Of a stretch of DNA of 64,000 bases, positions 26,335-35,449 are shown one piece after another. The notes below the pieces were generated by a model, which was not told where the DNA came from, searched no databases, and saw nothing but the letters and a program-made list of their open reading frames with translations. The DNA is taken from assembly GCA_965662745.1 (NCBI GenBank), contig CBFIJK010000004.1, positions 39,285 to 103,284 on the forward strand. Direction: 5' to 3'. The translations under genes were made by a program, and so were the position numbers. Origin of the DNA: Anianibacter sp965662745 (lineage in GTDB: Bacteria; Pseudomonadota; Alphaproteobacteria; Rhodobacterales; Rhodobacteraceae). Position 1 is the stretch's first letter. The number at the start of each line of letters is the position of its first letter.

Positions 26335-27297
26335 ATGGCCAGACCGAAGATCGCCCTTATCGGGTCGGGACAGATCGGGGGCACCCTTGCCCATCTCGCT
26401 GCAATGAAGGAACTGGGCGATGTCGTCCTGTTCGATATCGCCGATGGCGTGCCGCAGGGCAAAGCTCTCGACATCGCAGAGTCGGGCCCGTCGGAAGGCT
26501 TTGACGCCGCGATGTCCGGCACCACCGATTACGCCGACATCGCGGGCGCGGATGTGTGCATCGTCACCGCCGGTGTGCCCCGCAAGCCGGGTATGAGCCG
26601 TGACGATCTTCTCGGCATCAACCTCAAGGTCATGAAGTCCGTGGGAGAGGGCATCGCCCAGCACGCGCCGGATGCCTTCGTCATCTGCATCACCAACCCG
26701 CTTGATGCGATGGTCTGGGCGCTGCGCGAATTTTCGGGCCTGCCGCATGAGAAAGTCGTCGGCATGGCCGGCGTTCTCGATTCCGCCCGCTTCCGCCACT
26801 TCCTGTCGCTTGAATTCAACGTGTCTATGAAAGACGTCACCGCCTTCGTTCTGGGCGGGCATGGCGACACGATGGTTCCCCTGACCCGCTATTCGACCGT
26901 GGCCGGCATCCCGCTGCCCGACCTCGTGGACATGGGCTGGACCACCAAGGAAAAGCTGGACGCGATCGTGCAGCGCACCCGCGACGGCGGCGCCGAGATC
27001 GTCGGCCTTCTCAAGACCGGCTCTGCATTCTACGCGCCTGCAACGGCGGCGATCGAAATGGCCGAGGCGTATCTCAAGGACCAGAAGCGCCTTCTGCCCT
27101 GCGCGGCATATGTCGACGGCGCCTATGGCCTCAAAGGTATGTATGTCGGCGTGCCGACTATCATCGGTAAGGGCGGTATCGAACGGATCGTCGACATCAA
27201 GCTTGGCAAGGACGAGCAGGCGATGTTCGACAAGTCGGTTGATGCGGTGAAGGGCCTGGTTGAGGCCTGCAAGGGTATCGACGAGTCGCTCGCCTGA
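26335..27297 (+). CDS. mdh: Malate dehydrogenase, NAD-dependent
   Basis: A 320-residue lactate/malate dehydrogenase family enzyme that interconverts malate and oxaloacetate. It has the NAD motif IALIGSGQIGGTLAHLA, the mobile-loop arginines VTAGVPRKPGMSRDDLLGIN, NPLDAMVWALRE, the catalytic His in LGGHGDTMVPLTR, and GVPTIIGKGGIERIVDI. The length is normal for alphaproteobacterial Mdh. It has its own strong terminator before sucC and lacks the GTGATCAC boxes upstream, so it is probably controlled separately from the suc operon. Confidence 0.97.
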   Translation: MARPKIALIGSGQIGGTLAHLAAMKELGDVVLFDIADGVPQGKALDIAESGPSEGFDAAMSGTTDYADIAGADVCIVTAGVPRKPGMSRDDLLGINLKVMKSVGEGIAQHAPDAFVICITNPLDAMVWALREFSGLPHEKVVGMAGVLDSARFRHFLSLEFNVSMKDVTAFVLGGHGDTMVPLTRYSTVAGIPLPDLVDMGWTTKEKLDAIVQRTRDGGAEIVGLLKTGSAFYAPATAAIEMAEAYLKDQKRLLPCAAYVDGAYGLKGMYVGVPTIIGKGGIERIVDIKLGKDEQAMFDKSVDAVKGLVEACKGIDESLA

Positions 27298-27322
27298 TCC
27301 GTCGCCAAGCAAACGAGACACG

Positions 27323-27356
27323 AAAAGGCCCGCCGGAATGTCCCGGCGGGCCTTTT
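27323..27356 (+). terminator. Rho-independent terminator of mdh
   Basis: A perfect 14-bp stem, AAAAGGCCCGCCGG paired with CCGGCGGGCCTTTT, has a 6-base loop and is followed by TCGT. It begins 26 bp after the mdh stop and separates mdh from the suc operon. Confidence 0.93.
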
Positions 27357-27445
27357 TCGTCAGGGCCTCGCGAATCCCGTTTCGACAGCAGGCTAACGCG
27401 GGGTATGCTGCGTTTCGTCCCAGGCGCGATCCACCGAGTTCAGAT

Positions 27446-27478
27446 TTGTGATCACTAGAATTATACGTGTGATCACAA
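27446..27478. promoter_or_regulatory. Twin-box operator upstream of sucC (two GTGATCAC boxes 21 bp apart)
   Basis: GTGATCAC lies at 27448-27455 and 27469-27476, again 21 bp start to start, flanked by TT on the left and AA on the right. Box order, flanks and spacing match the sdhC operator at 21422-21455. The 13-bp spacer here is TAGAATTATACGT, which includes a -10-like TTATAC. The sucC start is 110 bp downstream. The distance and the pairing suit cooperative binding of a dimeric regulator to one face of the DNA. Confidence 0.75.
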
Positions 27479-27586
27479 AATCGGCTTTTTATCGCCGGTT
27501 CGCGCTAACTTAACGCTTTGTCCTTCAAAACAACCGCAAACGCATGGCATCAGGCGGCAACTAGTCACGAGATACGGGACAGCAGA

Positions 27587-28780
27587 ATGAACATCCACGA
27601 ATACCAGGCCAAGGCGCTTTTGCGCGATTACGGCGCACCGGTCAGCGATGGCCGCGTCGTCTTCAAGGCCGAAGAAGCCAAGACCGCCGCGGGCGAAATG
27701 GATGGCCCGCTTTGGGTCGTCAAGGCGCAGATCCACGCGGGCGGCCGCGGCAAGGGCAGCTTCAAAGAGGCCGATGCGGGCGAAAAGGGCGGTGTCCGCC
27801 TTGCCAAGTCGGTCGAAGAAGCAGCCAGCGAAGCCAAGAAGATGCTGGGCCGCACCCTCGTGACGCACCAGACCGGCCCTGCGGGCAAGCAGGTCAACCG
27901 CATCTATATCGAAGACGGATCGGACATCGAGCGCGAGCTGTACCTCGCCCTTCTGGTCGACCGCGTCTCAAGCCGTATTTCGTTCGTCTGCTCGACAGAA
28001 GGCGGGATGGACATCGAAGAAGTCGCCGCCTCGACGCCGGAGAAAATCCTGACCTTCAGCGTCGATCCTGCGACGGGCTACCAGGCCTTCCACGGTCGCC
28101 GCGTCGCCTTTGCCCTTGGGCTTCAGGGCAAGCAGGTCAAGGAATGCGTCGCGCTGATGGGTCTTCTCTATAAAGCCTTCACCGAGAAGGACATGGAGAT
28201 GCTCGAGATCAACCCGCTGATCATCACCGATACCGGGTCTCTCAAGGTGCTCGACGCCAAGGTCGGTTTCGACGGCAACGCCATTTACCGCCACAGCGAC
28301 ATTGCATCCCTGCGCGACGAGACGGAAGAGGACCCCAAGGAACTCGCCGCCTCGAAATACGATCTGAACTACATCGCGCTCGATGGTGAAATCGGTTGCA
28401 TGGTCAATGGCGCAGGCCTGGCCATGGCGACGATGGACATCATCAAGCTTTATGGCGCTGAACCTGCAAACTTCCTCGACGTTGGCGGTGGCGCGACCAA
28501 GGAAAAGGTCACCGAGGCGTTCAAGATCATCACCTCTGACCCGCAAGTCAAAGGCATCCTCGTCAACATCTTCGGCGGCATCATGCGCTGCGATGTCATC
28601 GCCGAAGGCGTGGTCGCCGCGGTGAAAGAGGTTGGTCTTGAAGTGCCGCTTGTCGTGCGACTGGAAGGCACGAACGTGGATGAAGGCAAGAAGATCATCA
28701 ACGAAAGCGGCCTCAACGTGATCGCGGCGGACGACCTGAAGGACGGCGCCGAGAAGATCGTGAAAGCGGTCAAGGGCTGA
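27587..28780 (+). CDS. sucC: Succinyl-CoA synthetase (ADP-forming) beta subunit
   Basis: A 397-residue ATP-grasp subunit. It begins MNIHEYQAKALLRDYGAPVSDG, with VVKAQIHAGGRGKG for nucleotide binding, MLEINPLIIT for Mg, and the C-terminal FLDVGGGA...NIFGGIMRCDVIAEGVV. With SucD it converts succinyl-CoA to succinate with ATP or GTP formation. The start at 27587 matches the conserved N-terminus; the longer frame from 27518 does not. It is the first gene of the operon under the twin-box operator. Confidence 0.97.
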   Translation: MNIHEYQAKALLRDYGAPVSDGRVVFKAEEAKTAAGEMDGPLWVVKAQIHAGGRGKGSFKEADAGEKGGVRLAKSVEEAASEAKKMLGRTLVTHQTGPAGKQVNRIYIEDGSDIERELYLALLVDRVSSRISFVCSTEGGMDIEEVAASTPEKILTFSVDPATGYQAFHGRRVAFALGLQGKQVKECVALMGLLYKAFTEKDMEMLEINPLIITDTGSLKVLDAKVGFDGNAIYRHSDIASLRDETEEDPKELAASKYDLNYIALDGEIGCMVNGAGLAMATMDIIKLYGAEPANFLDVGGGATKEKVTEAFKIITSDPQVKGILVNIFGGIMRCDVIAEGVVAAVKEVGLEVPLVVRLEGTNVDEGKKIINESGLNVIAADDLKDGAEKIVKAVKG

Positions 28781-28908
28781 ACGGCAGCTTTGAAGATGCA
28801 AACCGGGATGAACCAAGTAGCAGCGTGGGGGGTTAAGCCCTCAAGCATCGGGGATCACCAGTCCCCCGCTGCTGCGTCCCGATTTGATCCTCTTCGAAAG
28901 GTGCCCTC

Positions 28909-29256
28909 ATGTCCCTGACCCCCGACACCATCAAGAACAGGCTTCCCTTGAAGGTTGGCCCTGATCTTGCAGATCACACTCCGATGCTTGCCGGGCTTGG
29001 TATGCTCGCGGCCGGTTTCCTGCTGCGGCGCACCGCGCCACGCGCGCTGAACCTGCCCGAACCGGGTCGGCGTAAACGGCTTCGCGATGTGGGGTCCGGC
29101 AAGGATGCGGCCCACGTAGCGCGCGACGGGATCGCAAACGTGACACCGCGCAACCTGACAAGCTCTCTGGGGCGCACACTGATCATGATGGGCGCCGCGA
29201 CAATCGCGATCCGCGCCCTGGACGAGTTAGTCGACGACGACGCGGCCGACTATTGA
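28909..29256 (+). CDS. Small predicted membrane protein between sucC and sucD (115 aa)
   Basis: The protein starts MSLTPDTIKNRLPLKVGPDLADHTP and has one clear hydrophobic segment (LAGLGMLAAGFLLRR). A basic proline-containing region follows, then an amphipathic C-terminal helix ending in acidic residues (DELVDDDAADY). AAAGG precedes the start. It interrupts sucCD, which are usually adjacent. No domain is recognised. The 128-bp gap after sucC contains an imperfect hairpin (28819-28875), which may protect or attenuate the transcript. Confidence 0.62.
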   Translation: MSLTPDTIKNRLPLKVGPDLADHTPMLAGLGMLAAGFLLRRTAPRALNLPEPGRRKRLRDVGSGKDAAHVARDGIANVTPRNLTSSLGRTLIMMGAATIAIRALDELVDDDAADY

Positions 29257-29313
29257 AACGATAATCGGCGGGCCAAAGCGCCCGCCAACGATGGGACGAA
29301 GGAACAGACTGGT

Positions 29314-30195
29314 ATGGCAATTCTCGTCGACGAAAACACCAAGGTGATCTGCCAGGGCCTCACCGGCTCGCAAGGCACCTTTCACACCGAACAGGCGATT
29401 GCCTACGGCACGCAGATGGTCGGGGGCGTCACCCCCGGCAAGGGCGGTCAGACGCATCTTGATCTGCCCGTGTTCGACAGCTGCCACGAGGCGGTGCATG
29501 CCACGGGCGCGAACGCGTCGGTAATCTACGTGCCCCCGCCCTTCGCGGCAGATTCGATCCTTGAAGCGATCGACGCCGAAATCCCGCTCGTCTGCTGCAT
29601 CACCGAAGGCATCCCGGTGCTCGACATGATGAAGGTCAAGCGCGCGCTGGAGGGATCGAAGACGATTCTCATCGGCCCGAACTGCCCCGGTGTCATCACC
29701 CCCGACGCCTGCAAGATCGGCATCATGCCCGGCCACATCCACAAGCGCGGCAAGGTCGGCGTGGTTTCGCGGTCCGGCACCCTGACCTACGAGGCGGTCA
29801 AGCAGACCACCGACGTGGGCCTTGGCCAGTCGACCTGCGTCGGCATCGGCGGTGACCCGATCAAGGGGACCGAGCATATCGACGTCCTCGAATGGTTCCT
29901 CGCCGATGACGAGACCGAAGCAATCATCATGATCGGCGAGATCGGCGGCTCTGCCGAGGAAGACGCGGCGCAGTTCCTTGCGGATGAGCGCAAGGCCGGC
30001 CGCTGGAAGCCGACGGCAGGCTTCATCGCGGGCCGTACGGCGCCTCCGGGACGCCGCATGGGTCACGCGGGCGCTATCGTTGCCGGTGGCAAGGGCGGCG
30101 CAGACGACAAGATCGAGGCCATGAACAAGGCCGGGATCGTGGTCGCCGACAGCCCCGCCACCCTTGGCGAAGCCGTCCTCAAGGCCATCGGCTAA
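29314..30195 (+). CDS. sucD: Succinyl-CoA synthetase alpha subunit
   Basis: A 293-residue subunit that binds CoA and carries the phosphohistidine. It starts MAILVDENTKVICQGLTGSQGTFHTEQAI, with CoA-binding GGVTPGKGG, GPNCPGVITPD, and the active-site His in APPGRRMGHAGAIV. AAGGAAC precedes the ATG. It is separated from sucC by a small membrane-protein gene. Confidence 0.97.
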   Translation: MAILVDENTKVICQGLTGSQGTFHTEQAIAYGTQMVGGVTPGKGGQTHLDLPVFDSCHEAVHATGANASVIYVPPPFAADSILEAIDAEIPLVCCITEGIPVLDMMKVKRALEGSKTILIGPNCPGVITPDACKIGIMPGHIHKRGKVGVVSRSGTLTYEAVKQTTDVGLGQSTCVGIGGDPIKGTEHIDVLEWFLADDETEAIIMIGEIGGSAEEDAAQFLADERKAGRWKPTAGFIAGRTAPPGRRMGHAGAIVAGGKGGADDKIEAMNKAGIVVADSPATLGEAVLKAIG

Positions 30196-30293
30196 GCGGT
30201 GTCCCGGACCGGGCATATCTTTTGCGCAAGGCGGGTCCCTTCATCGGGGCCCGCCAAGGCGCGTCTGGGACCCCGCTCCAAACGAGGCGCGGC

Positions 30294-30830
30294 ATGAGCT
30301 TTACCGACGCCATCCGCACCTGCCTTGGCAAGTATTTCACCTTCTCGGGCCGCGCCCGCCGGTCGGAATACTGGTATTTCGTTCTGTTCATGCTGCTGGG
30401 CAGCATCGTCACCGGTGCGCTTGACGGCATCGTGTTTGGCGCCGCCGATGTAGAGATCGGCGCGCTGGATGACGGCGGCTATGGCGCATCCGCCGGATCC
30501 AGTGGGCCCATCGCATCGCTGTTCAGCCTTGCCATGTTGATCCCGTCCCTGGCGGCGGGCTGGCGGCGCATGCATGACACGGGCCGCTCTGGCCTCTACC
30601 TGATCTACCCGCTGATCGTGATGGTCGGCCTTGCAACCTTCGCCAGCCTGATCGGCGCGCTTGATCCGCTGCTGGCGGGTGAAGCCGTTGGCGGGTTCGC
30701 CGTGCTGATGTTCTTCATCGGCGCCATCGTCTTTCTGATCTCTCCCCTCCTCGTCCTGTGGTGGCTGACCCGGCCCAGCCAACCCGGACAGAATGAATAC
30801 GGTCCCAACCCTGTTGAGGTAAGCCCATGA
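30294..30830 (+). CDS. DUF805 membrane protein
   Basis: A 178-residue protein with the DUF805 hallmark at the N-terminus: SFTDAIRTCLGKYFTFSGRARRSEYWYFVLF, where F.GRA.R.EYW.F is diagnostic. Four membrane helices follow, and the middle carries RRMHDTGRSGLYL, the second conserved block. Function unknown; some members are linked to phage or stress contexts. The stop overlaps the sucA start by four bases, so it is certainly in the same transcript. The shorter start fits the conserved N-terminus. Confidence 0.88.
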   Translation: MSFTDAIRTCLGKYFTFSGRARRSEYWYFVLFMLLGSIVTGALDGIVFGAADVEIGALDDGGYGASAGSSGPIASLFSLAMLIPSLAAGWRRMHDTGRSGLYLIYPLIVMVGLATFASLIGALDPLLAGEAVGGFAVLMFFIGAIVFLISPLLVLWWLTRPSQPGQNEYGPNPVEVSP

Positions 30831-33790
30831 CCGACCAGTCCCCCAACGACGTTTTCCACGCCTCCAGCTTCATGCAGGGGCATAACGCTGCTTATCTAGA
30901 GCAGCTTTATGCCCGCTGGGCGCAGGATCCGGCAGCGGTCGATGCCGCGTGGCAGGATTTCTTCCGCCAGCTCGGCGATGACCGCAAGGATGCCACCGCC
31001 GAGGCGGACGGCCCAAGCTGGGCGCGCGCTGACTGGCCGCCGATCCCCAACGATGATCTGACCGCCGCGCTTGACGGGCAATGGACGACCATGCCCGCCA
31101 AGGACGCCAAGGCCGCAGGCGACAAGATCAAGGCCAAGGCTGAAGAGAAGGGCATCGAGATCACCGAGGATGCGGTCAAGCAGGCCGTTCTCGATTCCAT
31201 TCGCGCGATCATGATCATTCGCGCCTACCGGATCCGGGGGCACCTTGCCGCCGATCTTGATCCGCTTGGCATGCGCAACAACGACGATCACCCGGAACTC
31301 GACCCAAAAAGCTATGGCTTCACCGACGCCGACATGACCCGGCCGATCTTCATCGACAACGTGCTCGGGCTCGAGATCGCGACGATGAACGAGATCATCG
31401 ACATCGTGAAGCGCACCTATTGCGGCACCTTCGCGCTGCAATACATGCACATCTCCGACCCCGAACAATCGAGCTGGCTGAAGGAACGGATCGAGGGTCT
31501 GGGCAAGGAAGTCGCCTTTACCACGCAAGGCCGCAAGGCGATCCTGAACAAGCTGGTCGAAGCCGAGGGCTTCGAAAAATTCCTGCACGTCAAGTATATG
31601 GGCACCAAACGTTTCGGCCTTGATGGCGGCGAAGCCCTGATCCCCGCGATGGAACAGATCATCAAGCGCGGCGGCGCGCTTGGTGTGCGCGATATCGTCA
31701 TCGGCATGCCCCACCGGGGGCGTCTTTCGGTGCTGGCAAACGTGCTGCAAAAGCCCTACCGCGCGATCTTCAACGAATTTCAGGGCGGCAGCTTCAAGCC
31801 CGAGGATGTCGACGGCTCGGGCGACGTGAAATACCACCTCGGCGCATCGGATGACCGCGAATTCGACGGCAATACCGTGCACCTGTCGCTGACCGCCAAC
31901 CCCTCGCACCTAGAGGCGGTGAACCCCGTCGTTCTGGGAAAGGCCCGCGCCAAGCAGGCGCAGCTGAACGACACCGAACGGACATCGGTTCTGCCGGTCC
32001 TTCTGCACGGCGATGCGGCTTTTGCCGGTCAGGGCGTCGTGGCGGAATGCTTTGGTCTGTCGGGGCTTCTTGGCCACCGCACGGGCGGGACCATGCATCT
32101 GGTCGTCAACAACCAGATCGGGTTCACCACCGCGCCCCATTTCTCGCGCTCTTCGCCCTATCCCACGGATATCGCGCTGATGGTCGAAGCGCCGATCTTC
32201 CACGTCAACGGCGACGATCCCGAGGCTGTGGTCCACGCCGCCAAGGTCGCGACCGAGTTCCGCCAGAAGTTCCACAAGGACGTGGTCATCGACATCTTCT
32301 GCTATCGCCGCTTCGGCCATAACGAAGGCGATGAGCCGATGTTCACCAATCCGGCGATGTACAACCGGATCAAGAAGCAGAAGACGACCCTGCAGCTGTA
32401 TACCGAACGCCTTGTGCGCGACGGGCTGATCCCCGAGGGCGAGATCGAGGATATGAAGGCCGCGTTCCAGGCGCATCTGAACGAGGAATTCGAGGCCGGG
32501 AAGGACTACAAGCCGAACAAGGCCGACTGGCTTGACGGCCGCTGGTCGCATCTCGACCGCGAGGGCGAGGAATACCAGCGCGGCGAAACGGCGATCTCGA
32601 AAGAGACAATGGAAAAGGTCGGCAAGGCCATCTACACGCCGCCCGAGAATTTCAACATGCACCGCACGGTCGCCCGCCTTCTGGATACGAAGAAGGAAAT
32701 GTTCACTTCCGGCAAAGGATTTGACTGGGCGACGGCAGAGGCGCTCGCCTTCGGATCGCTCGCAGATGAAGGCTATCCCGTGCGCCTTTCCGGCCAGGAT
32801 TCCGGGCGCGGCACCTTCTCGCAGCGCCATTCGGCGCTGATCGACCAGAAAACCGAAGAACGCTATTACCCGCTGAACAATATCGGCCCCGGGCAGGCGC
32901 GCTACGAAGTCATCGATTCCATGCTGTCGGAATACGCGGTCCTTGGATTCGAGTACGGCTATTCGCTGGCCGAACCCAACGCTCTGGTGATGTGGGAAGC
33001 GCAGTTCGGCGATTTCGCCAACGGCGCGCAGATCATGTTCGACCAGTTCATCTCGTCCGGCGAACGCAAATGGTTGCGCATGTCCGGCCTCGTGATGCTG
33101 CTGCCCCACGGCTATGAAGGGCAAGGCCCGGAACACTCGTCGGCACGGCTGGAACGGTTCCTGCAGATGTCGGCGGAAGACAACTGGATCGTCGCGAATT
33201 GTTCGACCCCGGCCAACTACTTCCACATCCTGCGGCGCCAGCTGCACCGCAGCTATCGCAAGCCGCTGGTCCTGATGACGCCGAAATCGCTTCTGCGGCA
33301 CAAGATGTGCATATCCGAAGCCGATGATTTCACCACAGGGTCCTCCTTCCACCGCGTCCTTTGGGACGATGCGCAGAAAGGCAATTCGGACCTGACGCTG
33401 AAATCGGACGACAAGATCAAGCGCGTCGTCATGTGCTCGGGCAAGGTCTATTTCGACCTGCTGGAAAAGCGCGACGCCGAAGGGCTGGACGATGTCTACC
33501 TTCTGCGCGTCGAACAGTTCTATCCCTTCCCGGCCCTCGCGCTGGTCAAGGAACTCGAACGCTTCAAGGGCGCCGAGATGATCTGGTGCCAGGAAGAGCC
33601 CAAGAACCAGGGCGCCTGGTCCTTCATCGAGCCCAATCTCGAATGGGTGCTGACCCGCATCAAGGCCCAGCACACCCGTCCCACCTATGCCGGCCGCAAT
33701 GTCAGCGCCTCGCCTGCCACCGGTCTCGCAAGCACACACAAAGCACAGCAAGCAGCGTTGGTTAAAGCCGCGCTCGGATTGGAAGGATAA
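30827..33790 (+). CDS. sucA: 2-Oxoglutarate dehydrogenase E1 component
   Basis: A 987-residue thiamine diphosphate enzyme that decarboxylates 2-oxoglutarate and transfers succinyl to the SucB lipoyl groups. The N-terminal E2-binding segment is SFMQGHNAAYLEQLYARWAQDP. The ThDP/Mg region includes HGDAAFAGQGVVAECFGLSGLLGHRTGG and HLVVNNQIGFTT, then the pyrimidine domain EYGYSLAEPNALVMWEAQFGDFANGAQ. The length is usual for the family. sucB starts four bases after its stop. Confidence 0.98.
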   Translation: MTDQSPNDVFHASSFMQGHNAAYLEQLYARWAQDPAAVDAAWQDFFRQLGDDRKDATAEADGPSWARADWPPIPNDDLTAALDGQWTTMPAKDAKAAGDKIKAKAEEKGIEITEDAVKQAVLDSIRAIMIIRAYRIRGHLAADLDPLGMRNNDDHPELDPKSYGFTDADMTRPIFIDNVLGLEIATMNEIIDIVKRTYCGTFALQYMHISDPEQSSWLKERIEGLGKEVAFTTQGRKAILNKLVEAEGFEKFLHVKYMGTKRFGLDGGEALIPAMEQIIKRGGALGVRDIVIGMPHRGRLSVLANVLQKPYRAIFNEFQGGSFKPEDVDGSGDVKYHLGASDDREFDGNTVHLSLTANPSHLEAVNPVVLGKARAKQAQLNDTERTSVLPVLLHGDAAFAGQGVVAECFGLSGLLGHRTGGTMHLVVNNQIGFTTAPHFSRSSPYPTDIALMVEAPIFHVNGDDPEAVVHAAKVATEFRQKFHKDVVIDIFCYRRFGHNEGDEPMFTNPAMYNRIKKQKTTLQLYTERLVRDGLIPEGEIEDMKAAFQAHLNEEFEAGKDYKPNKADWLDGRWSHLDREGEEYQRGETAISKETMEKVGKAIYTPPENFNMHRTVARLLDTKKEMFTSGKGFDWATAEALAFGSLADEGYPVRLSGQDSGRGTFSQRHSALIDQKTEERYYPLNNIGPGQARYEVIDSMLSEYAVLGFEYGYSLAEPNALVMWEAQFGDFANGAQIMFDQFISSGERKWLRMSGLVMLLPHGYEGQGPEHSSARLERFLQMSAEDNWIVANCSTPANYFHILRRQLHRSYRKPLVLMTPKSLLRHKMCISEADDFTTGSSFHRVLWDDAQKGNSDLTLKSDDKIKRVVMCSGKVYFDLLEKRDAEGLDDVYLLRVEQFYPFPALALVKELERFKGAEMIWCQEEPKNQGAWSFIEPNLEWVLTRIKAQHTRPTYAGRNVSASPATGLASTHKAQQAALVKAALGLEG

Positions 33791-33794
33791 CGCC

Positions 33795-35378
33795 ATGAGC
33801 ACCGAAGTCCGCGTGCCCACCTTGGGCGAAAGCGTCACCGAAGCCACCGTCGCAACATGGTTCAAGAAACCCGGCGACTCCGTCGCGATGGATGAAATGC
33901 TGTGCGAGCTTGAGACCGACAAGGTCACAGTCGAGGTCCCCTCGCCCGCCGAGGGCAAGCTTGACGAGATCGTCGCGCAGGAAGGCGACACCGTCGGCGT
34001 CGACGCCCTTCTCGCCGTGATCGCCGAGGCGGGCCATGCCGGATCGTCGACCGAGATCCGGGAACGCGCCAGCAGCAGCCAAACGGCAACCGAAACGGCC
34101 GATGCAGGCGATGACGACACATCCGATCGCCGCGCCGTTGAAGCCGATAGCGCAGACACCGCAGGCAACGGCGGCAGCATCGACGTCATGGTCCCCACGC
34201 TGGGGGAAAGCGTCAGCGAGGCGACCGTCGCCACCTGGTTCAAGAAGGCCGGCGATGCCGTCGCCCAGGACGAAATGCTGTGCGAGCTTGAAACCGACAA
34301 GGTCTCTGTCGAAGTGCCCGCGCCCGCGTCCGGCACGCTGACCGAAATCCTTGCAGGCGAAGGCGACACTGTTCAGGCGGGCGGCAAGCTCGCCGTCATG
34401 GAAAGCGGCGAAGGCGCAAAACCCGTCCCGTCCGACTCTGGCGCGCCAGAGGCGACCACCGAGGACAACCGCGACCGGGGCACTGGTGGCAAGGATGTCG
34501 AAGACGCGCCCTCTGCGAAGAAGATGATGGCCGAAAAGGGCCTGTCGCGCGATGACGTGACCGGCACCGGCCGCGATGGCCGCATCATGAAGGACGATGT
34601 GATGAAAGCGCTCAGCCAGCCCAAACAGGCCGAAGCGCCCAAATCCGCGCCGCGTGCGCCTGTGGCTGCCGAGGACGAGACGCGCGAGGAACGGGTGAAA
34701 ATGACCCGCCTGCGCCAGACCATCGCTCGCCGCCTGAAAGAGGCGCAGAACAGCGCCGCAATGCTGACGACCTATAACGAGGTCGACATGACCGAGGTCA
34801 TGGCGCTGCGGTCCGAATACAAGGACCTCTTCGAGAAAAAGCACGGCGTGAAACTGGGCTTCATGTCCTTCTTCACAAAGGCTTGCTGCCACGCGCTGAA
34901 CGAGGTGCCAGAGGTCAACGCAGAAATCGACGGCACCGATGTCGTCTACAAGAACTTCGTCCATATGGGCATCGCTGTCGGCACGCCGACGGGCCTTGTC
35001 GTCCCGGTGGTGCGCGATGCAGATCGCATGTCGTTCGCCGAAATCGAGAAGACAATCAACGGCCTTGGCGTCAAGGCGCGCGACGGCAAGCTGTCCATGG
35101 CCGAGATGCAGGGCGGCACCTTCACCATCTCGAACGGTGGCGTCTACGGCTCGCTCATGTCCTCGCCGATCCTGAACCCGCCGCAGTCGGGCATCCTTGG
35201 CATGCACAAGATCCAGCAGCGCCCGATGGTCGTGAACGGCGAAATCGTTGCCCGCCCGATGATGTATCTCGCGCTCAGCTACGATCACCGCATCGTCGAC
35301 GGCAAGGGCGCGGTGACGTTCCTTGTGCGGGTTAAGGAAGCGCTGGAAGACCCGCGTCGGTTGTTGATGGATTTGTGA
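33795..35378 (+). CDS. sucB: 2-Oxoglutarate dehydrogenase E2 (dihydrolipoyl succinyltransferase) with two lipoyl domains
   Basis: A 527-residue E2 subunit. Two lipoyl domains are visible: residues 1-78 with the modified Lys near 43 (ETDKVTVEV) and about 130-205 with Lys near 169 (ETDKVSVEV). A Ser/Thr/Asp-rich linker joins them. A peripheral subunit-binding domain follows (SAKKMMAEKGLSRDDVTGTGRDGRIMKDDV), then the catalytic domain ending SYDHRIVDGKGAVTFLVRVKE with the catalytic His and Asp. Most SucB proteins have one lipoyl domain; the two near-identical copies suggest an internal duplication. The start at MSTEVRVPTLGESV is the conserved N-terminus. Confidence 0.97.
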   Translation: MSTEVRVPTLGESVTEATVATWFKKPGDSVAMDEMLCELETDKVTVEVPSPAEGKLDEIVAQEGDTVGVDALLAVIAEAGHAGSSTEIRERASSSQTATETADAGDDDTSDRRAVEADSADTAGNGGSIDVMVPTLGESVSEATVATWFKKAGDAVAQDEMLCELETDKVSVEVPAPASGTLTEILAGEGDTVQAGGKLAVMESGEGAKPVPSDSGAPEATTEDNRDRGTGGKDVEDAPSAKKMMAEKGLSRDDVTGTGRDGRIMKDDVMKALSQPKQAEAPKSAPRAPVAAEDETREERVKMTRLRQTIARRLKEAQNSAAMLTTYNEVDMTEVMALRSEYKDLFEKKHGVKLGFMSFFTKACCHALNEVPEVNAEIDGTDVVYKNFVHMGIAVGTPTGLVVPVVRDADRMSFAEIEKTINGLGVKARDGKLSMAEMQGGTFTISNGGVYGSLMSSPILNPPQSGILGMHKIQQRPMVVNGEIVARPMMYLALSYDHRIVDGKGAVTFLVRVKEALEDPRRLLMDL

Positions 35379-35386
35379 GCTACGCA

Positions 35387-35406
35387 GGGCGGGATTAATC
35401 CCGCCC
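35387..35406. terminator. Hairpin after sucB, possible partial terminator
   Basis: GGGCGGGATTAATCCCGCCC is a perfect 20-bp palindrome that can fold with a TTAA loop. It begins 8 bp after the sucB stop. No T-run follows (CCGTCTCCC), so it may stabilise or attenuate the transcript rather than end it. It divides sucCDAB from the genes leading to lpd. Confidence 0.55.
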
Positions 35407-35449
35407 CGTCTCCCAAATCGAAGTGTAAACTCGCGAGCAAGGGATCAAA

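Noticed and set aside
31910..34369. An 819-codon open frame on the minus strand across sucA and sucB
   Set aside because: It is antisense to two certain genes and its protein is low-complexity, Ala/Ser/Arg-rich with no family match. Long antisense frames are expected in GC-rich coding DNA.
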